A DNA stretch of 64,000 bases from Galeopsis tetrahit (Eukaryota > Streptophyta > Magnoliopsida > Lamiales > Lamiaceae): positions 69,363,643 to 69,427,642 of the forward strand of contig OY776134.1 in the NCBI GenBank assembly GCA_963675135.1. The letters are read 5' to 3'. The position numbers and the translations under genes were made by a program. Within the stretch, counting starts at the first letter, position 1. Each line of letters starts with the position of its first letter. Shown piece after piece: positions 43,356-54,712 of this stretch. The notes under the pieces are model-generated. The model was not told where the DNA came from. It worked only from the letters and a program-made list of their open reading frames with translations, and did not search any database.

Positions 43356-45827
43356 ATGGCGGATAATCATGAAGAAACGAAGCAGAATCTTCCATTGAAG
43401 GAGGAGATAACGATCCGTGGAGTTCTTGCTAGCACACTGATCGGAATCATTATCAGCATCATAGTCATGAAGCTGAATCTCACCACAGGCTTCATCCCTG
43501 ACCTAAATATAGCAACTGCTCTTATGGCGTCCGTGTTCATCACAACGTGGATTAAGCTTCTGGAAAAGGTCAATTTCATGGTATCCCCTTTTACCCTACA
43601 AGAGGCCACGATTATCCATAATTGTGCGGTTGCTTGCTATTACATTTCGGCTGGAGGTAATTCTTTGATTTGAATCGTTTGATTGAGTTTTCGATTTGAA
43701 GTAAAACTGTTGGTTTTTGTGTTTTTTTGTTTTAAGAATGAACATGGTGTTGTGTTGTTAATAGGTGGACTTAGTTCTTTTCTTTTCGCGTTGAGCAAGA
43801 GAGTGGATAGATGGGAAAATTTATCTGTGAGTTACAAAGAACCTAGGCTTGATTGGATGATTTCCTTTCTCCTTGCTGTTAGTTTATACGGATTATCAGC
43901 TTTGGTTTCCAGCGCAAAGGTATATATGCATACATATGTTTTAGAGTATTAGCAGTTTATTCAAAAATCTGTTGTTAATTCTGATTTATGTGTTTGTTTA
44001 TCTGGCAGAATTATGCGAAATCTCATTGTCCCAGAGGAACTGCAACAGCTGTTGTTATCAAAGGCATTCACGGCCCTAAAGGAAACAGGAAGGCAAAGTA
44101 AGTAGGCATCATTTCGTTATTGATGAATCATTCCATACATTATCATATTTATAATTATACCCCTGTATTTACGTTATTTCAGGAAACAGGTACGAGGATT
44201 CATCATGTTTTCTGCGGTGAGTTTCGTGTGGAGTTTCATCCAGTGGTTCTATTCTGGTTCTGGTGACATTGAAGCACATTGTGGATTCAGCAATTTCCCC
44301 ACCTTAGGGTTGATAGCTTGGAAACAAACGTATGTTCGTTCTAAGGACTTACTACGAGTTACGCCGATGTCTCTAATTCGATTGTTTTCTAATCAAAACA
44401 TATACAATTGTGCAGATTCAACTTTGATTTCAGCATGACTTATGTAGGAGCAGGAATGCTCTGCTCCCACCTTGTGAACTTGTCTTTGCTTTTCGGAGCT
44501 GTTCTTTCTTGGGGGGTCATGTGGCCTCTGATAGGTCAGAAGAAGGGAGATTGGTTCCCCCAGGATATCATGGAAAGCAGTATGAAGAGTCTAAATGGTT
44601 ACAAGGTGTGAATGAGGCATTATCCTTTTGTTTATGCATTGATTCCAAAATGTTAAAGGGTTCATTTTCATGTGCAGGTGTTTATTACCATTTCTCTTAT
44701 TCTTGGTGATAGTTTCTACAACTTACTCAAGACCCTGTTTCTTATCATCAGAGGCAGTAATCGTTGTGCATGCGTCAACAACAATCACAGAGCAGGTGAA
44801 TAATCAATCAACTTTGTTCAATGATTATATTATCTATAGGCTATATTGAACTAGGCAAGCATTTCCTGATTATTTCTATCCACATGTAAATAGTAATTTT
44901 AAATTGTATAAAGAAGGTGTTAATTTTAAATATGAATAAAACTTTACTGTTATTTCAGATGGCAGGTATCCAAGACTATGGGCTGCAAATTTGGGATACT
45001 TTGTTTGCGGTGTCTTTTTCATAATTTGCATGGGGTTGACATTCGCTCGGGTGAAGCGGTACTATGTGGTTATTTACTTTCTGTTCCCAATTCTCTGCAA
45101 CTTATGTGCCTATGGTGAGTGTCACACTGGCATGAACATGGCCTCCAACTTGGGTAAAGTGGCTCTTTTTGTTGTAGCTGCTTTGGCTGGGAAACACAAC
45201 GGGGTAGTTGGTGGCCTAGTCGGGTATGGTCTTGTAAAGTCCATGGGCACCATATCTTCCAACTTGATACAAAACTTCAAGACGGGGCACCTCACCCATA
45301 CGTCGCCTAGATCAATTCTCATTAGTCAGGGAATCGGCACTGCAATCGGATGCATCGTGGCTCCTCTCTCGTTCTTCTTGTTTTACAAAGCCTACGATGT
45401 TGGAAACCTTGATGGCGATTACAAAGCTCCGTACGCTCTCATTTATCGAAACATGGCAGTTCTTGGAGTCGAGGGCTTCTCCGCTTTGCCTCACCACTGT
45501 TTGCAGCTCTGCTGCGGGTTCTTTGCCTTTGCTGTATTGGCCAATTTGCTGAGGGACATATTGCCAGAAAAGTTCGGAAAATGGGTCCCTCTTCCAATGG
45601 TGATGGCCGTGCCTTTTCTTGTGGGAGCTAACTTTGCCATTGATATGTGTATTGGGAGTTTGGTTGTTTACATTTGGCATAAGATGGATGGCAAAAAGGC
45701 GAGTCTGATGATTCCGGCTGTTGCATCGGGTTTGATCTGCGGAGACGGGCTGTCGATTCTTCCTTCTTCGGTTCTTGCTTTAGCCAAGATTAATCCACCC
45801 ATCTGCATGACCTTTATGCGCTCTTGA
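43356..45827 (+). CDS. Yellow Stripe-Like (YSL) oligopeptide/metal-chelate transporter
   Basis: Seven exons: 43356-43656, 43765-43919, 44009-44097, 44183-44329, 44416-44605, 44678-44795, 44959-45827; 622 codons. YSL proteins carry metal-nicotianamine complexes across membranes. Family blocks are clear: KLNLTTGFIPDLN, ATAVVIKGIHGPKGN, FDFSMTYVGAGM, GAVLSWGVMWPLI, GDWFPQ, KVALFVVAALAGKHNGVV, HDFKTGHL-like QNFKTGHLT, SPRSILISQ, KAPYALIYRNMA, ALPHHCLQLC, SGLICGDGL and PPICM. The ATG was chosen because MADNHEETK precedes the first membrane span at the usual distance. It is ~40-60 residues shorter than most YSLs: the loop before LWAANLGYF is cut, and the segment between exons 2 and 3 is diverged. 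No stop or frameshift was seen. Confidence 0.88.
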
Positions 45828-46153
45828 GAAACCAACATCAAGATTAGTCAGTCTTAGTTTTTGGTAGGTAAAGAAAGAATGCAGTTTTAGTTAGTTGTGT
45901 GTATTTCTACCGACAGCCTTTGCATGTAATCGCACTGCATCGCTCTATTAACAAAATGAATACGGGAAGATAATTCGTAAGAAATTAAAAAAATGAATAG
46001 CTGAGACAATGAGGAACAAGTCAGTTATTAATAGTGGAATCCTGGATGAAAACAATTCACTCCAAATACAACAAAAACATGACCCTAAAGCACAAATTTA
46101 CAGCACCAAAACACAGTAGTATAACTAAGCAAACTATTTATAGCTAATCCACG
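45828..46153. other. convergent 3' region between YSL and PBL kinase
   Basis: 326 bp separating two stop codons of tail-to-tail genes. Both 3' untranslated regions must fit here. No other feature was found. Confidence 0.5.
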
Positions 46154-48582
46154 TCATCTCATGCGAGAGTATCTTCGATTAGCTGGCAACGTAGATGCCA
46201 AAGGCGTAGCAGCAGCGTTCATAGGTGAACGATGCTGCATTGATATCCGGTCTACTTCATTGGGATGTCGACACGTTGCAGTTTTAGGAGCTTGAAGTTG
46301 TTCAAGCGTAGTTAAGACCTCAGACATCCGAGGCCTGAGTTTGGCCTCGTGGCTTAAGCATTGCACAGCAATGGTAGCAGCAGTGAATGCTGCTTTCTGA
46401 GGGTATTGCCCCTCCAGTTTTATGTCCATTATACGAAACACCTTTCTCTTGTCGCTCATATACGGTTTTGCCCAGTCTACTAGGTTTTGCTCTACACCCA
46501 CTTTTGATTTGTCAACTGCACGACGTCCAGACAGTAGTTCCAGTAGCACAACTCCGAAACTGTATACATCACTCTTTGCTGTCAAACGCCCTGTTCGTTC
46601 ACAAAAAAAATTGAATTCGTTTACAAGACAGAAACAAAAAAACTGCACAAAATTCCTCAAAGTAATGTGTGTTGTAAGGTGAATATGGACCTGTGGCGAC
46701 GTATTCTGGTGCAGCATACCCATGTGTACCCATAACTTGAGTTGATACGTGTGTCCTATCACCCGTTGGGCCAGCTTTCGCCAAACCAAAATCCGACAAT
46801 TTTGCATTGAATTCCTAAATCCAATATGAATTTGTTAGCATAATAGCAACGGAGAAGATATTTCTTCGATTATGAAAGTGACAAACTTGTCCATACCCCG
46901 TCCAGAAGAATGTTAGAAGCTTTAAAATCACGATATATAACTTGTTCTTCGGCGTCATGTAAGAACGAAAGGCCCCTGGCCGCACCAATAGCGACCTTAA
47001 TTCGAGTAGCCCAAGAGAGCGGTTGGGGACCTCCTGCATAAATCAAATGAAATTAGAACATGAATCAAAAAAATTACTCCAATTCACAAGATAAATTTAA
47101 TTTCAAAGAATGCTTACTTCTGAATAAATGATTCTCGAGGCTTCCTTTAGGCATGAACTCATACACCAAAAGGCGATTGTCGCCATCAGAGCAGTAGCCG
47201 ATAAGTTTAACAAGGTTTGGATGACGAAGTTGCCCGAGATAGTTAACTTCCGTCTGCAAATAATATACAACACATGTTATCAGATATGATCATTAAGGGA
47301 AGTATAGAACTAACAGAGGAGAAGAAACGTACGTACCAACCACTCTTTGTGGCCTTGAAATCCCTCGGGTTTCAACTTCTTGACGGCAATGACCAATCCG
47401 GATCCGGGCTTTGCAGCTGAAAGAGTATGCTCGTCAATCCAGCCCTTGAAAACATAGCCGAATCCACCTTCCCCAAGAAGACTATCTGGTCGAAAGTTTC
47501 TCGTTGCATTCCTTAACTCGTTAAACAAGAAGGCCTTAACATGTGGGGATGACAAAATTTCGGCTTCTGATCTCGGAGTAGGGAGGCTTTCGCCACTGCA
47601 TTTCCCACTGTTGTATGAAGTAATGCTTATGTTCGAAGGAAGCGACGAACCGCTCGTCTTATGGCTCGGGTATCTCGACGCTTCTAAACCACATCAATTT
47701 CAACATAATCAACACTCATTTGCCTAAATAGGTGATGATTCTCAAGTCTCAACTATTTTGGATAAAATCAAATTTCCATGTACACAAGCTATATTCAAGA
47801 ATGTCACATACTCACTCCGTCCCACAATTGTTTGCACACCCATAAAACGAAACTTTCTCATAAACCTCACCCTCACAATATTCACATAGCTACACAAAAT
47901 GTCATTACTTTTACCCTCTTTCCAATCACCTTTTTACTTTATTCATATAACTTTACAAAATTACCCCTAATAAACTGCATTGACTCAAAAGGCAATACAA
48001 ACAAGATCCAATTTTTAACCTCTCCCATCACACAAAGGATAACAATTTACAATTACTAAACTTAGGTTATAAACAAAACATGTCTGCACACCCATAAAAG
48101 GAAACTTTCCCATAAACCTCACTCTCACAATATTCACATATTTACACAAAATGTCATTACTTTTACCCTCTTTCCAATCACCCTTTTACTTTATTCATAT
48201 AACTTTACAAAATTACCCCTAATAAACTGCATTGACTCAAAAGGCAATACAAACAAGATCCAATTTTTAACCTCTCCCATCACACAAAAGATAACAATTC
48301 ACAATTACTAAACTTAGGTTATAAACAAAACATGGCAAGAAATCATAAACTAGTCTATCCAATTCCAACAAAAAGATTGCCCCTTTACATCAAAAACACT
48401 AAAAAGTAAACCAGACAACCAAAAAGGGGTGATGAATTTATGAACCCTAATACCATAATTAAGCCTCAAAACAACAAATTGCAGTTTGTATCCTAAAACA
48501 GACAAGATTCTTGAAAAGGGAAAGAGGTGAAAATACCAGATGTGGTGTCAACTCTTGCAGAGGAGCCAAAGCAATTTCCCAT
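46154..48582 (-). CDS. PBL-type receptor-like cytoplasmic kinase
   Basis: Six exons: 48582-48537, 47683-47337, 47253-47118, 47033-46897, 46814-46691, 46590-46154; 408 codons, usual for RLCK subfamily VII. The N-terminus MGNCFGSS has Gly2 for myristoylation and Cys4 for palmitoylation, so it should be plasma-membrane bound. Kinase motifs: glycine loop LGEGGFGYVFKG, lysine in IAVKKL, YRDFKASNILLD (the HRD motif is YRD, as in this subfamily), DFG in LSDFGLAK, and GTHGYAAPEYVATG. The tail ends RRYSRMR. Family members (APK1/PBL9-11 type) relay signals from receptor kinases; the exact member is not assigned. The 853-bp intron 1 holds a tandemly duplicated MITE-like unit. Confidence 0.9.
47811..48336. 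repeat. 252-bp tandem duplication in PBL intron 1
   Basis: Copy 1 (47833-48084) and copy 2 (48085-48336) share TGCACACCCATAAAA through TTATAAACAAAACATG with few differences. A Stowaway-like end (ACTCACTCCGTCCCACAATT) stands just before copy 1 only. Confidence 0.85.
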
Positions 48583-48819
48583 ATTTAACTCTTTTTCTCA
48601 AATTTCCACTCCAAAAACAATACTCCTAGTATATATAATCAAACAAGAAAAGGGGTGGGGTTAATAGTTAAATCAAGAATGGTGCTCCAAATGAAGTGAA
48701 CTCTTGTTTTTTTGCCTAAAATGGGGAGGATTTCTGGTATTTTTAGGTGGGTTTAGGAAAGTAGATAACAATCGAGATAAAAATATAAAACACGAGAAGG
48801 AAACGGCTTTCTCTCACAT

Positions 48820-48842
48820 GGAGAGAGAGAGAGAGAGAGAAG
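48820..48842. repeat. GA microsatellite upstream of the PBL gene
   Basis: About ten GA units, ~240 bp upstream of the kinase ATG. On the gene's strand it is a CT tract, common in plant 5' regions. Confidence 0.8.
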
Positions 48843-48899
48843 ATGTGCTTGCAGCCTTGCACGAAGCAAGATGGAAAATGCGTGGGAAGAAATAATGGA

Positions 48900-50411
48900 A
48901 AGTAGGCTTCTTCCTCCACTTTTATTTATTAACTTTTTTTTTACAAAATAACGGGTGTGGTAGTTTAAACTTTAAATACTCCCTCTTTTTATCTCTTTGA
49001 TTTTGTGACAAATTTAATACTTCTCCCTCCCGTATGTTCATAAATTTTTCGTTACTTTTGTATACATAAATTAAAAAAAGTGATTCAATAGTATATATAT
49101 ATAGTATAAGGGCAAATACTTGTTTTTTAAATGGTTATCCATGAATTATAACAAATACAGTATAATATTAATTTAAATACAATATAGTATTAGTTTAAAT
49201 ACAACCTCAAGGAGTTGGCCTAGTGGTGTAGGCTTGAAACTTAGGAGTATGCTGTGAAAATGAAAAACTTATAAAAGTACGGAGAAAGTATGAGATATAA
49301 AAATTATAAGTAGTAAAAATATTTTTTTATGGATGTTGTATTAGTTAATAGAGGTGAAAAAGACAAGAAAAAATATTTTTGTGTAAAAAAAATAATTACA
49401 TTTAATATATTTTAAGATATAGTTGAAAAGAACAAAAGTGGAGTAATATATTAAATAATTATTTCATACCAATCTAGTTCGTTTGGCAATGTGGTATTGG
49501 TGTCCTACCTAACTAGACGACAAACTTCGCCCGTGTTTGTATATAAATTTCCTATTTTGACCCTCCAAGGCCTCAACTTTTTTTCAAATTGAAATGATCT
49601 GTTCCACTTTTTATTTTACTATATAAATGATTGACATGTGTCATATTAAAAAATAATCAATTTTCTATAGTATTGAGGACGACACAAGTTAAATATTTAT
49701 AAGGGTGTAGCACCAATGAAATACGAAAAATGAAACAGAGAAATCGAACCGCTTTTTTAATGTTCATTTTATTTTATTTTTAATCTCGTACTTTGTAATT
49801 TTATTCTATTTTGGCAACAAACATAAATATTTTCGAATGTCAAAATAAATAACCCAACGAATTATCAACTTTCATTAGTATATATATCTTCTAGAAACTG
49901 GATTACACACATGCACTAATTGCACGCAATTAATTTATCTAATCTTTAATTCTACTCATATTATATATTGATAAAAGATCATTAGGGGAATATATTTTAA
50001 TTTATCTCTCTTTCTAAATGCAGAAGGATTTATTCTTTTGCCAAAAGCAAAAGGGAAACCAAAAAGAGGGTCCCCATCTGATTTGTAAATGAAGGTTCTT
50101 GATTTTTCTTGCCTTAGCAATGATGCTAGTGAAGTTGACTAATTGTAGCATGATATTCCTCGTTTCCGATGATTTGCACGGTTTAATCGACACAATTTTT
50201 AAGTTTTAAGAAAATGTAATTTAGTGGTTGGTGATGTAAAATAAAAGAGGGGTATTTTAGATGATTTTGTGAGATGTAAAGTAAAATGTAGATTAAAAAA
50301 AAGTGACAATTTTAAAAATAAAATGATATTGGGAGTGGGAGTGGGAGGATATTAATTTTGTAAGGTATTTTCATATTAAGAGTGTGCAACTAATCTTGAA
50401 ACGTCTTAAAA
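48900..50411. other. spacer with repeat relics
   Basis: No gene. A SINE-like box A (GGAGTTGGCCTAGTGGTG, near 49211), two Stowaway-like ends (48978, 49023), and one copy (about 49594-49735) of a repeat also found near 62893-63035, sharing ATAAATGATTGACATGTGTC. Confidence 0.45.
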
Positions 50412-50412
50412 T

Positions 50413-50755
50413 GGTGCACACGCATGCCCGTGTGTGCTAGGACGGTGCCCACATATGGAGCACGACGTGAAAAACTCCGCATCCGAGCCCTCGAATCGAA
50501 AATCCAGCTTAACAGAATTGATTCTATGATCGATTTAGTGGGGGTTGCAAACTCTTGTGACCATCCGACAACTTTGAAAAAACGGTGCACGCGCATGCCC
50601 AAAAGTGTGTTAGGACGGTGCCCGCATATAGGGTACGACGTCAAAAACTTCGTACCCGAGATCTCGAATTGAAAATCTGACTTGACACAATTGATTCTAT
50701 GACTAATTTAGTTGGAGATACAAACTCGTGTGACCATCCGACAACTTTAAAAAAA
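50413..50755. repeat. 171-bp tandem duplication
   Basis: Two units start GGTGCAC-CGCATGCCC (50413 and 50584) and end CCATCCGACAACTTT. They have higher GC than the surroundings and differ at many single bases. The open frame across them is a by-product. Confidence 0.8.
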
Positions 50756-50914
50756 CGATGTCCAACACGTTATTATATGGGGAGGTTATATTTGTATATT
50801 CTAGGCAGATTTATTAGTTGACATATGAAATGATTACATCGTACATAGGTGTAATGGACTTACCTACTCTATATTTACTTTAATTATTATTCAATTATAC
50901 TCATAAATATCATT

Positions 50915-51199
50915 GGGCTAGTCTTGGGTGAGACCGTCTCACAGAATGAGATCCGTGAGACGGCTTTTATAAATAAAAAGTGATAATGTTTGAGCAAAAA
51001 GTGACAGTGTTTAAGTAAAAAGTGATAGTCATTTTTGTTAAAAATATTATCACTTTTTAATTAAATATTATCACTTTTTTTACAAATCAAAATCTGGAAA
51101 AAAAATATGGATTATCCTACCCAAACTTTTGAAATATGGGTTAAAAGGATCCGTCTCACAGAAAAAGATCTGTGAGACGGTCTCACACAAGTTTTTGCC
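50915..51199. mobile_element. MULE-type MITE with 9-bp target duplication
   Basis: Ends carry TGAGACCGTCTCACAG in inverted copies; each end also holds a second GATC-containing palindrome. AATATCATT flanks both sides exactly (50906-50914 and 51200-51208). The middle repeats AAAAGTGATA words. No coding content. Confidence 0.85.
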
Positions 51200-51208
51200 A
51201 ATATCATT

Positions 51209-52960
51209 TTATTTTATAATATTCAATAATATTCTTATTTTATCTTCTATCAACTTAAAAGTGGACTGACAGAGTCAATTCCATAATGTCTTCCAGATTT
51301 AGCTTATTTTTTATTTTTATTTTGTTATATAAAAGTTAATTTTGTATGGTGGAGAAATTGATTGCTTTTTTATTGATTCATTTATTTTTCACCCAACCAA
51401 ATAACATTTTGCAGCATATTCGAGCAGGCCCACTGTCTTTTTTAGAGGAATTTTTTGTTTTTATTGTCAAACAAATTCATACACTATAATATAAAATATC
51501 TTATTGACTTATTCAAGAAAAATAATGTGTGTTTTTTCCTGTCTAGCTAATTGATGTCATGAATTTTGAAACCATGTCACAACTCACAAGACAATGTCTC
51601 TTTTTTGAAGAAAGAAAAAAATGTATTTAATTAATTTTCTCCTCTCTTTTTTGTGCAGAAAAATTGTAGGTCGTTCCACAATAATTTTCACAATTTCATT
51701 TTTTTTATGTTTCACAATAACTTTCATATCTTTAAAATTAAAAATCGTTTATAAACTTCACTCACAATATTCTCAATTTTATACAAAATATCATTACTTT
51801 TGACTTAAAAAAAAAAAAAAAGTAAAGATGGTATTTGTATAACAGAACTGAGTATAAGGGGTACTCAAACCCCGTTACAAGATGTACAACTAACAATATA
51901 AAAATATATTCATCGAGACAAATCCAAGGAGTTATTTCTCAGTCATGATAAGAATAATTAACTTGTTTGTGTGTTTTTAACCATTTACACGTGTTATATT
52001 TAACGCTATCAGTATCCACCTACAAGGGGTATTTTTTATTTACACGTACACACAAGTCAACATTTTTCTTTATCATTATACATAAAAGTTTACATAATTA
52101 CCTCTCATAACTGTACTCATTATTATACTTTCTTAATTTTTGTATCCACGTCCATGTGAAAGTTATTTCGAAACAGACGGATATTGTATTCTGATTGTAT
52201 CTCTACATGTCCAATCAGGACTGAGTCTAACAAAAAATATCTTGAAGTAAATCAACGTCCTTATTATTCTACTACTCCATTCTTACTCCACAAGCTAACT
52301 AAATATGTCATTGTACCACCACCTCATACACACTCTTTGTCTATTTTCTAATCAACAAACGAGACCTATCAATTTAAACAAGTTCCCCTTAAAAAAAAAA
52401 AAGTTTTGTCTGATATTGTGATTCCTATGGCTTTTTAATTTAAAAATTATCACTTTAAAAAAATGTAAACAATCATTTTAAGATCCTCTTTATAATTTTA
52501 TCAACAAAATAATTCGATTTCACTTTTTACCAAAGAACTGTCACTTTTAAAAAAAAGTATGGTGTAGATTTTTAAAGAATTACTTTTTAATAGAATATTA
52601 CTATTTTTTTAAAAGTAGGAGAAATGTATCAATTTAAAAGAAATTTTTAGGAACTTTAATTTTATGAGACAAACGCGTAGAGCAAATTCAGAATCCCATT
52701 CACATTGAGGCACGTTGACTATGTCTAATTCTGTTCTTTTTGGCACCTAATGCGTCACTCACGCACCATTTTTTTTAATTAATACATGACGTATTATTAT
52801 TTGTTTTACACAAATTTTAACAAAATAATAAAAAGTAAAAAGTGTGGTGAGGTATATTTTTTCCAAAAAAAAAAAATTATGTTGACGGAGTGGTATGTAT
52901 TTGGTGTAGAACAAAATTTTACTTTAATATTTGAAACTCTGAATTATATTTTAAAATATT
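51209..52960. other. intergenic, nothing recognised
   Basis: AT-rich spacer without a supported gene or complete element. Confidence 0.45.
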
Positions 52961-52962
52961 AC

Positions 52963-53219
52963 AGAATGCGATTCGGGGGTCATGAAGCACTCTCTTGGAT
53001 TTGGGGCAAATAGTCGTAGAAATGGATGTAAAATTAGTGGTGGATGCAATTCATGATTCGTCAAGGACGAATTCAGTATTTGAAGATATTATAGAGGGGT
53101 GCAAGAGTCAACTAAGGGTCTTGTCAAATTGTTCGATAAGGTGGATGAATCGAGAGGTTAATGTTACGACTCATAAGTTAGCTAGGATCTCTAGGAATTA
53201 TTCGAGTTCTTATTATTGA
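52963..53219 (+). pseudogene. RNase H-like (RVT_3) fragment
   Basis: GHEALSWIWG and, in another frame, VVEMDVKLVVDAIHDSS, SVFEDIIEGC, IRWMNREVN and HKLARIS resemble the end of the RNase H-like domain of plant LINE-type reverse transcriptase-like proteins. The two parts are in different frames and end at a TGA, with no upstream domain. It is a decayed retrotransposon fragment. Confidence 0.65.
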
Positions 53220-53242
53220 GTCGAGCTTCTATCTATTGTATA

Positions 53243-53515
53243 CTCCCTCCGTCCCTGAAAAGTTTTCACACTTTCCTTTTTTTTTTGTCCCTGAAAAGTT
53301 TGCAACCCTAAAATAGAAATAATCATCACAATCCCCACCCTCACAATATACACATATTTACCCTTTATGCCATTACTTTTGGGATTCATCATACACTCAA
53401 CCCACCTACTTTATTTACTTTATATATAAAAGTTTACAAAATTACCCCTCAACACTCTCTCATCATTACACATTTTTTTTAAACCATGACACAAATTTTT
53501 CGGGGATGGAAGGAG
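53243..53515. mobile_element. Stowaway-type MITE
   Basis: CTCCCTCCGTCCCTGAAAAG at the left and, reversed, CTCCTTCCATCCCCGAAAAA at the right, with TA on both sides (53241-53242 and 53516-53517). Confidence 0.85.
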
Positions 53516-53966
53516 TATTATCAGGTAACATTAAATAAAATATTTAAGGCGATTTCACGAGAATTTGTATTGATTCTTGAAGTAACAAAGTGAAACACGT
53601 GGATTTTGGTAGATAGGTCTTAGGTGGAATTTAAATGAATTTGACTGACAAGTGACAACTCACAAGAAAAACCAATAGGAATAAATTCTACACCGCTCAT
53701 ATTTTCGCTCTTAAATTTATTTTATGAATTGGCACATTATAATTTTTTTTTTAATTGTAACCAATGACACTCAATTATTATTTAAACTAATTAAATTATA
53801 CTCCAATATACTATAAACCTATCGAAACTAATTAATCAAATTCAACATGACAATGTTTTTTCCCCGGTATATTAGTATGAAATCAAACTTAACAAAAATG
53901 ATCAATAATTTAAATCAGATTATTAGTAATTAATTTTGAATTTAACTACATAAAAATTTAATTTTA

Positions 53967-54157
53967 GGGTTGGTCTGCTATGAACTCGAGTGCACGTTGT
54001 GCACCCTAGTCCATGTGCACTTTTCAGTTACTGACTTACAGTTTAATAATTGAAAAGTGCAACACCACTTATCAAAAAGTGTAAGTCAGTAAACTGAAAA
54101 GTGCACATGGACTAGGGTGCACAGCATGCACTCGAGTGCATACTAGACTTTACCATA
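53967..54157. mobile_element. long-hairpin MITE, copy 4
   Basis: GGGTTGGTCTGCTATGAACT to ACTAGACTTTACCA with almost perfect inverted arms. TAATTTTA flanks both sides, an apparent 8-bp duplication. The loop is shorter than in copies 2 and 3. Confidence 0.8.
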
Positions 54158-54499
54158 ATTTTAAAGGGAGTTTTGTGTAACACAATCTCACAATATTTAT
54201 CATATACTTACTATGCATAAATTAATTAAGGATCAGGCAAACAAACGATGACAAATTTTGTAAGATGATAGAGAGATTAAAAAAAAAAAAAAAAAAACTT
54301 CCTATATAACTCGAACTCATAGTGGGCTTAAACAGTGGGCCAAAAAAATGCAGAAGGAGGTAAAGGGCCTAACCAATGGGCCAAAAAGGAGGTAACGGGC
54401 CTAATTAGTGGGCCGAAAGTTGGGCTTAATATATAATGCAGAAGTATAAAGTGGGTTTAACCCGACCCGAATCCAATTTGTGGGACCACAATTCCCCAG

Positions 54500-54712
54500 T
54501 CAAATTAAGAGTCCGCCGCGTTGCCTCAACCAATCAAATTTAGTTCCAACGCACTTCAACCACTCACAGCTCTCCACGTGGAAAAATCCTCGTTTCTTCT
54601 ACACACCACCACTATACAAAAACACACGCCAACGAACAAAATTGATCTAACGAACAAAAGGGAGGTTATATAGCGTGATCGCCGGAATCCTTTTACGGCG
54701 TCGATCTGCGCA
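54500..54712 (+). promoter_or_regulatory. promoter/leader of the UTR1/UTR3-type gene
   Basis: Contains CCAATCAAAT (near 54529), and a G-box-like CCACGTGG (near 54575). GGTTATATAGCG near 54664 could be a weak TATA-like element. Promoter elements were read by eye only. Confidence 0.35.

Noticed and set aside
50390..50672. 82-84 residue frames with internal repeats
   Set aside because: The repeated peptide simply reflects the 171-bp tandem duplication; no homology is recognised.
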